Source of the DNA: Anaerolineae bacterium
GTDB lineage: Bacteria; Chloroflexota; Anaerolineae; JAAYZQ01
Direction of reading: 5' to 3'
NCBI GenBank assembly: GCA_016929795.1
Contig: JAFGIA010000192.1
Location: forward strand, 1 to 6,459
Length of the DNA: 6,459 nt
Below, piece after piece: positions 1 through 6,459 of this stretch (position 1 is the first letter of the stretch; every line of letters begins with the position of its first letter). The notes under the pieces were generated by a model that was not told the DNA's origin, searched no databases, and was given only the letters and a program-made list of their open reading frames with translations. The translations under genes were made by a program, and so were the position numbers.

Positions 1-832
1 CGACATGATCGAGCGCGGCTGGAACCTGATCATCACCCACGGCAACGGGCCGCAGGTGGGCTTTATCCTGCGCCGCAACGAGCTGGCAGATTACGAGGTG
101 CATACCACCCCCCTGGACGTGATCGGCGCCGACACCCAGGGCTCGATCGGTTACATGATCGACCAGGCGCTGACCAACGAGTTTCGCCGGCGCGGCATCC
201 ACCGCCCCGTAGCGGCGGTGGTCACCCAGGTACTCGTCGACCGTGACGATCCCGGCTTTCAGAAGCCGAGCAAGGGCATCGGCGGCTTTACCAGCGAAGA
301 CAAGGCGCGCGAGTTCGAAAAGGATGGCTGGACCGTGGTCGAAGACGCGGGCCGCGGCTGGCGGCGGATCATCGCCTCGCCCATCCCGATCGAGATCATC
401 GAGCTGGACGCTATCCGCAAGCTCGTGAACGACGGCTTTATCGTCATCGCCGTGGGCGGCGGCGGCATCCCCGTCATCCGCGACGAGGAAGGCAACCTGG
501 TCGGCACCCGCGCTGTCATCGACAAGGACCGCGCCACCAGCCTGCTGGCGCAGGAGCTAAAGGTGGATCTCTTCCTGATCTCGACCGCCGTGCCCCAGGT
601 GGCCATCCACTTTAACAAGCCGGACCAGCAGTGGCTGCCCCGCATGACTGCGGCCGAGGCACAGGCGTACTACGAGCAGGGCCACTTTGCCGCCGGCAGC
701 ATGGGGCCCAAGATCGAGGCAGTGCTCGACTTTCTGAAGGCCTATCCCGAGGGCCAGGCCCTGATCACCGACCCGTCGCACATCGCCGAGGCGCTGGACG
801 GCAAGACGGGCACGTGGATTGTAAGCCGGTAG
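1..832 (+). CDS. arcC: carbamate kinase, 5'-truncated by the window edge
   Basis: Carbamate kinase makes ATP and carbamate (which falls apart to ammonia and CO2) from carbamoyl phosphate and ADP. It is a cytosolic amino-acid-kinase-fold enzyme that ends arginine-deiminase, ureido and purine catabolic routes. The frame is open to the left edge. The ATG at 5 is internal, because the family's N-terminal strand and glycine loop (about 40 residues) are missing. Counting from that Met, visible family motifs are THGNGPQVG (11-19), a GRGWRRIIASP segment, VGGGGIPVI, the nucleotide/phosphate-site stretch AVIDKD, and GHFAAGSMGPK near the C-terminus. The end, GKTGTWIVSR, matches the normal family terminus, so the 3' end is complete. 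The usual LTDVD-like strand reads ISTAVP, a known kind of variation. The stop codon (830-832) directly abuts the repeat array. With ygfK nearby, a YqeA-like role in purine or ureido catabolism is likely. It could equally serve arginine fermentation, since the genes to the left are not seen. Confidence 0.95.
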   Translation, partial: DMIERGWNLIITHGNGPQVGFILRRNELADYEVHTTPLDVIGADTQGSIGYMIDQALTNEFRRRGIHRPVAAVVTQVLVDRDDPGFQKPSKGIGGFTSEDKAREFEKDGWTVVEDAGRGWRRIIASPIPIEIIELDAIRKLVNDGFIVIAVGGGGIPVIRDEEGNLVGTRAVIDKDRATSLLAQELKVDLFLISTAVPQVAIHFNKPDQQWLPRMTAAEAQAYYEQGHFAAGSMGPKIEAVLDFLKAYPEGQALITDPSHIAEALDGKTGTWIVSR

Positions 833-892
833 TTGGTAGATTGGTAGATTGGTTATCACTCTACCAATCTACCAATCCCCAATTTACCAATC
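833..892. repeat. intergenic inverted 8-mer array (TTGGTAGA/TCTACCAA family), copy 1
   Basis: Right after the carbamate kinase stop come two and a half tandem units of TTGGTAGA (833-852). A short spacer follows, then the complementary units CTACCAAT CTACCAAT (861-876) and a degenerate unit, TTTACCAATC (883-892). Bases 839-853 and 863-877 pair perfectly over 15 bp around a 9-base loop. A shifted register, 833-847 with 861-875, also pairs over 15 bp. The array is much less GC-rich than the flanking genes and has related units at 3481-3550. Similar TTGGTAGA arrays are, from memory, common between genes in Chloroflexota. It could act as a transcript-end hairpin for the gene to its left, but no T-run follows, so intrinsic termination is doubtful. 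Confidence 0.85.
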
Positions 893-911
893 TTCCAAGA
901 TGGGGTATAAT
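883..911 (+). promoter_or_regulatory. sigma-70-type promoter for the AbiEii-type operon, apparently leaderless
   Basis: A perfect -10 hexamer TATAAT lies at 906-911. Exactly 17 bases upstream is TTTACC (883-888), which matches 4 of 6 bases of the TTGACA consensus. Taking the last T of the -10 as position -7 puts the transcription start at 918, the A of an ATG codon, so the message would have no leader. No Shine-Dalgarno sequence precedes that ATG, which agrees. The -35 element lies inside the last, degenerate unit of the repeat array, so the repeat appears to contribute to the promoter. The hexamers are seen directly; the start site is inferred. Confidence 0.7.
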
Positions 912-917
912 ATGGGC

Positions 918-1196
918 ATGAGTGAACAGGACACGCAGGCCCAGAAGAAGCGTCCCTATTTTTTGTGGGACTATGACCTGAGCGAAGAAGAGGTGCGCGC
1001 CATCTTGCGCGGCAGCGACGAGGTCGAGAAGGCGTGGCTCATCACGCGCATCCTCGAGTACGCCCGGTGGGATGACATCTGGCGTTACCTGACCGTGGAT
1101 GATCTCTGGGGGAACCTACACCGCCTGCACTTTCGCTGGCCGCGCGATCGAGAGTTGTGGACCTACGCACTGAAGCGGTGGCGCGGACATGCCTAA
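918..1196 (+). CDS. small protein of unknown function, partner of the AbiEii-type nucleotidyltransferase (putative antitoxin or regulator)
   Basis: This 92-residue soluble protein is rich in Trp, Arg and acidic residues. It has no signal peptide, no membrane segment and no recognised catalytic motif. After a polar N-terminus comes PYFLWDYDLSEEEVRAIL, then a mostly helical stretch with EKAWLITRILEYARWDDIW and a basic end, KRWRGHA. Proteins with this WDYDL...EEVRAIL opening followed by an 'LEYA.W.DIW' segment are, from memory, often encoded directly before AbiEii/AbiGii-type nucleotidyltransferases. That suggests a cognate antitoxin or regulator, although it is not the winged-helix AbiEi type. 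I chose the ATG at 918 because the promoter -10 ends at 911. Upstream starts (TTG 849, ATG 900) would translate the repeat or lie in the promoter; ATG 912 is possible but less likely. The stop codon TAA (1194-1196) overlaps the next gene by 8 bases, so the two are probably translationally coupled. The role is inferred from context only. Confidence 0.8.
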   Translation: MSEQDTQAQKKRPYFLWDYDLSEEEVRAILRGSDEVEKAWLITRILEYARWDDIWRYLTVDDLWGNLHRLHFRWPRDRELWTYALKRWRGHA

Positions 1197-1872
1197 CGAC
1201 ATTCTCACCCCCTCCCAGGCTGCTTTTCTAGAGCGTTTTTTTGCTACTGACGTCAGCCGGCGTTTCTTTCTGACCGGTGGCACAGCCCTGGCCGCGTTTC
1301 ACCTTCATCACCGCCTCAGCCACGACCTGGATCTTTTTACACTCGACGACGACGCCCTGGACGACGTTGACCGCATCATGGGCGACATCATCCACGACCT
1401 GGGCGCTACGGTGGGCCGCACCAGGCGCGTAGAGCACTTTCGCCAGTTCCACCTGGTGCTGCCCGGTGATGGACCGGAACACACACTTCAGGTCGACCTG
1501 GTTCGTGAATTCGGGCCGCAGTTCGGCCAGCATCAGCACGTGGGCTCGGTGATCGTGGACAGCGTGGAGAACATCGGCGTCAACAAAGTCAATGCCCTCT
1601 TGGGGCGCACCGCGAGCAAGGACTTTGTAGACCTCTACTTTATTCTCCAGGCCGGCTACGACTTTCAAGATCTGTTTGCCAAAGCACAAAAAAAAGACCC
1701 GGGCCTGGTAGAGTTTTTCTTTGCCGGCGCGCTGCTTCAGGTCAACAAACTCACCATTCTACCAGAGATGATCAAGCCAGTGGAACTGGAAACAATCCAG
1801 GCATTCTTTACCAAGATCGCGAACGAGATGATCGATCGTTTGAACCCGGAGCAGGATCCCTACACGAAGTAG
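1189..1872 (+). CDS. AbiEii/AbiGii-type nucleotidyltransferase (putative toxin)
   Basis: This 227-residue cytosolic protein belongs to the nucleotidyltransferase-fold group that includes abortive-infection toxins AbiEii and AbiGii (the former DUF1814 family). Known members transfer nucleotides to tRNA or other targets and arrest growth. The fold's signature is clear: GGTAL at residues 30-34, then RLSHDLDLF (42-50) with metal-binding Asp46 and Asp48, and a probable third acidic residue, Asp103, in LQVDLVRE. The later family motif K133-VNALLGR-T-SKDFVDLYFI (133-152) carries the conserved Lys and the R...KD..DL pattern. Length is close to that of the shorter, standalone family members. The ATG lies 8 bases inside the preceding gene, and no strong ribosome site is seen, so coupled translation is likely. 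The gene carries T7 (1236-1242) and A8 (1688-1695) runs and appears less GC-rich than its neighbours, consistent with mobility. Toxicity is inferred; some relatives may have housekeeping roles. Confidence 0.88.
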   Translation: MPNDILTPSQAAFLERFFATDVSRRFFLTGGTALAAFHLHHRLSHDLDLFTLDDDALDDVDRIMGDIIHDLGATVGRTRRVEHFRQFHLVLPGDGPEHTLQVDLVREFGPQFGQHQHVGSVIVDSVENIGVNKVNALLGRTASKDFVDLYFILQAGYDFQDLFAKAQKKDPGLVEFFFAGALLQVNKLTILPEMIKPVELETIQAFFTKIANEMIDRLNPEQDPYTK

Positions 1873-1884
1873 TGTTTCAGGTCC

Positions 1885-1905
1885 GGGTTCCCAGGGAGGT
1901 AACCC
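1885..1905 (+). promoter_or_regulatory. strong ribosome binding site of ygfK, inside a small hairpin
   Basis: AGGGAGGT (1893-1900) sits 5 bases before the ATG at 1906, which fixes the start of the large oxidoreductase. GGGTT (1885-1889) can pair with AACCC (1901-1905), placing the ribosome site in the 11-base loop and ending the stem one base before the start codon. The ribosome site is certain. Any control by the 5-bp stem is speculative. Confidence 0.6.
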
Positions 1906-5241
<3,336 letters not shown>

Positions 5242-5270
5242 TTTTGTCGCAGCATATGTGCTGGTGCCCG

Positions 5271-5293
5271 GCCCCATGGGGCAGGGAGGGGAG
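5271..5293 (+). promoter_or_regulatory. purine-rich ribosome binding site of the phosphoesterase gene, next to a 12-bp palindrome
   Basis: AGGGAGGGGAG (5283-5293) precedes the ATG at 5297. Its AGGGAGG part is 7 bases from the start codon, which supports 5297 rather than the in-frame upstream start at 5258. Directly before it is the perfect palindrome GCCCCATGGGGC (5271-5282), of unknown significance. The spacer 5242-5296 shows no convincing promoter, so read-through from ygfK is likely. Confidence 0.5.
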
Positions 5294-5296
5294 CGG

Positions 5297-5764
5297 ATGA
5301 CGGCCCGCCTGATCGGGGTAGTCGCAGACACCCACGGCCTGCTCCGGCCCGAGCTGGTCGACGCGCTGCAAGACGTCGACCGGATCGTCCACGCCGGCGA
5401 CGTGGGCAAAAAAGAGATACTCGACGCGCTGAAAGCGATCGCGCCAGTGACCGCCGTGCGCGGCAACATGGACAAGGAGCGGTGGGCGAGCAGGCTGCGC
5501 TACACAGAGACGGTCGAGGTGGATGATATTCTGATCTATGTCATCCACGACCTGGCGAACCTCGACCTCAACCCGGCCGCGGCCGGCATCCGCGTCGTCG
5601 TCAGCGGCCACAGCCACGTGCCCGCCCGCGATGAGCGGGACGGCGTGCTCTACCTCAACCCGGGCAGCGCCGGCCCGTGCCGCTCCCGGCTGCCGGTGAC
5701 GATGGCGTTTTTAGAGATCGAAGGGGACAGGGTCGAAACGCGCTTTGTCAAGCTCGTCCAGTAG
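5297..5764 (+). CDS. YfcE/MJ0936-type metallophosphoesterase
   Basis: This 155-residue soluble calcineurin-like phosphoesterase is of the compact YfcE/MJ0936 type; characterised relatives are dimetal phosphodiesterases acting on model substrates or nucleotides. The metal-site motifs appear in the expected order: ADTHG (10-14, Asp11 and His13), HAGDV (32-36, Asp35), RGNMD (55-59, Asn57), His84 in YVIHD, GHSH (104-107), and the family's LNPGSAG ending motif (120-126). The fourth motif reads HD where the family usually has HG, a mild change that keeps the metal-binding His. Start 5297 is chosen because it has a good ribosome site and begins the beta strand directly (MTARLIGVVADTH); the 13 extra residues from 5258 look non-native. 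It lies 55 bases after ygfK and is probably co-transcribed. The physiological substrate is unknown, and no functional link to YgfK is evident. Confidence 0.92.
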   Translation: MTARLIGVVADTHGLLRPELVDALQDVDRIVHAGDVGKKEILDALKAIAPVTAVRGNMDKERWASRLRYTETVEVDDILIYVIHDLANLDLNPAAAGIRVVVSGHSHVPARDERDGVLYLNPGSAGPCRSRLPVTMAFLEIEGDRVETRFVKLVQ

Positions 5765-5768
5765 TGAT

Positions 5769-5801
5769 AGACCTTTGGGGTTTTCGAAACCCCAAAGGTC
5801 T
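5769..5801. terminator. long perfect hairpin, possible bidirectional terminator or dispersed palindrome
   Basis: Bases 5769-5783 pair perfectly with 5787-5801 (15 bp) around a TCG loop. The arm reads AGACCTTTGGGGTTT. It starts 5 bases after the phosphoesterase stop codon. On the + strand only TTGCTC follows, so there is no real T-run and Rho-independent termination would be weak. From memory, near-identical TTTGGGG/CCCCAAA palindromes recur between genes in some Chloroflexota, so it may be a repeat element instead of, or as well as, a terminator. Confidence 0.65.
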
Positions 5802-5826
5802 TGCTCGAGGTCCTAGAAGGAGCACG

Positions 5827-6459
5827 ATGCATTCCAACCAGCAGCAACTGATCGCCGCCTGGCACAAAGAAGAGCAGGCGCCCTTTGCCGGCTGGGATTT
5901 TTCCTATCTCGACGGGCGGATGATCGAGGAAAAGCCACCCTGGTCGTACGAGGCGCGAGCGGCGGAGCGGATGAGCCAGGCATCGTCCGTGCTCGATATG
6001 GGCACCGGAGGCGGCGAGCGGCTTTTGTCGCTCCGCCAACATTGGCCTGCCAAGGTGGTCGTCACCGAGGATTATGCGCCCAACGTCCAGCTCGCCCGGA
6101 AGCGGCTGGAGCCACTGGGCGTCCCGGTGATCGAGGTGTCACTGGAAGAAACGCTCCCCATGCCCTTCGCTGACGGCGAGTTCGACCTGGTGCTCAACCG
6201 CCACTCGGGCCTGAACGCCGGCGAGGTGGCGCGCATCCTCGCCCCGGGCGGCACCTTTTTGACGCAGCAGGTGCATGGCCTGTGGGCGCACGACCTGATC
6301 GCCCATTTCGGCGCCGCGCTGCCGTGGCCCGACGATACACCCGAGATCGTCGCGCCCAGGCTCGAAGCGACGGGGCTGGAGATCGTCACCTGCCGCGACT
6401 GGTCGGGCAAGCTGACATTTACCGACGTCGGGGCGATCGTCTACTACCTGAAGGCGATC
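5827..6459 (+). CDS. class I SAM-dependent methyltransferase, 3'-truncated by the window edge
   Basis: The frame from ATG 5827 stays open for 211 codons to the right edge. AAGGAG (5817-5822) lies 4 bases before the start codon. The protein opens with MHSNQQQLIAAWHKEE and PFAGWDFSYLDGR, an N-terminal cap typical of one methyltransferase group, then the SAM-binding glycine loop VLDMGTGGGER (55-65). Further motifs are the acidic residue Glu81 in VVVTEDY, which would hold the SAM ribose, motif IV-like FDLVLNRHSGLN (119-130), and the post-motif LAPGGTFLTQQV (138-149). It is a cytosolic Rossmann-fold methyltransferase. The substrate cannot be read from sequence. The run through DWSGKLTFTDVGAIVYYLKAI suggests that only a modest C-terminal part is missing. 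The upstream hairpin separates it from the phosphoesterase gene, but no clear promoter was found in 5802-5826. Confidence 0.88.
   Translation, partial: MHSNQQQLIAAWHKEEQAPFAGWDFSYLDGRMIEEKPPWSYEARAAERMSQASSVLDMGTGGGERLLSLRQHWPAKVVVTEDYAPNVQLARKRLEPLGVPVIEVSLEETLPMPFADGEFDLVLNRHSGLNAGEVARILAPGGTFLTQQVHGLWAHDLIAHFGAALPWPDDTPEIVAPRLEATGLEIVTCRDWSGKLTFTDVGAIVYYLKAI

Noticed and set aside
833..892. CRISPR array or tandem-repeat locus
   Set aside because: The units are 8 bases long, inverted and without spacers, so this is a palindromic repeat array and not CRISPR.
849..917. N-terminal extension of the small gene from TTG 849
   Set aside because: The extension translates repeat units and the promoter itself. 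The TATAAT position and lack of a ribosome site favour the ATG at 918.
1688..1700. Programmed -1 frameshift at the A8 run
   Set aside because: The zero frame reads CAA AAA AAA GAC, which does not place the heptamer A-AAA-AAG in the needed phase, and no overlapping downstream product is apparent.
5258..5296. Upstream start for the phosphoesterase
   Set aside because: The 13 added residues precede the normal first beta strand and are unlike the family. The ATG at 5297 has the ribosome site.

Overview
The window is GC-rich, densely coding DNA with all genes on the + strand. The codon bias and gene types are bacterial. Short inverted 8-mer arrays (TTGGTAGA facing TCTACCAA), a long TTTGGGG/CCCCAAA palindrome, and a small 'LWDYDL' protein beside an AbiEii-type nucleotidyltransferase all recall genomes of Chloroflexota (Anaerolineae or Caldilineae type). 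That placement comes from memory of such genomes, not from a search, and is a moderate-confidence inference. No rRNA, tRNA, CRISPR array, transposase or phage gene is visible.

Layout. (1) Bases 1-832: the 3' part of a carbamate kinase gene whose start lies outside the window. (2) 833-917: a repeat-rich spacer holding an inverted 8-mer array with a perfect 15-bp hairpin, then a good -35/-10 pair (TTTACC, 17 bp, TATAAT). The -10 is placed so that transcription would begin on the A of the next start codon. (3) 918-1872: a two-gene unit with an 8-bp overlap, made of a 92-residue protein of unknown function and a 227-residue AbiEii/AbiGii-type nucleotidyltransferase. It is a candidate toxin-antitoxin or phage-defence module. 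(4) 1906-5241: a large YgfK-type flavin/iron-sulfur oxidoreductase of 1111 residues. (5) 5297-5764: a small YfcE/MJ0936-type metallophosphoesterase. (6) 5769-5801: a long hairpin. (7) 5827 to the right edge: a class I SAM-dependent methyltransferase, cut by the window end.

How the parts fit. Carbamate kinase and YgfK occur together in the E. coli yqeA-ygfK region and in related clusters for anaerobic purine (urate/xanthine) and ureido-compound breakdown, where carbamoyl phosphate is cashed in for ATP. Here the two genes are separated by the AbiEii-type pair, which appears to have its own promoter and may have been inserted between them. The methyltransferase and phosphoesterase have no evident link to that pathway.

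The most unusual signal is a second copy of the intergenic inverted 8-mer array inside ygfK (3481-3550). It is read in frame and forms the linker between the N-terminal Fe-S segment and the FAD domain. The same repeat family also appears to supply the -35 element of the AbiEii-type operon.
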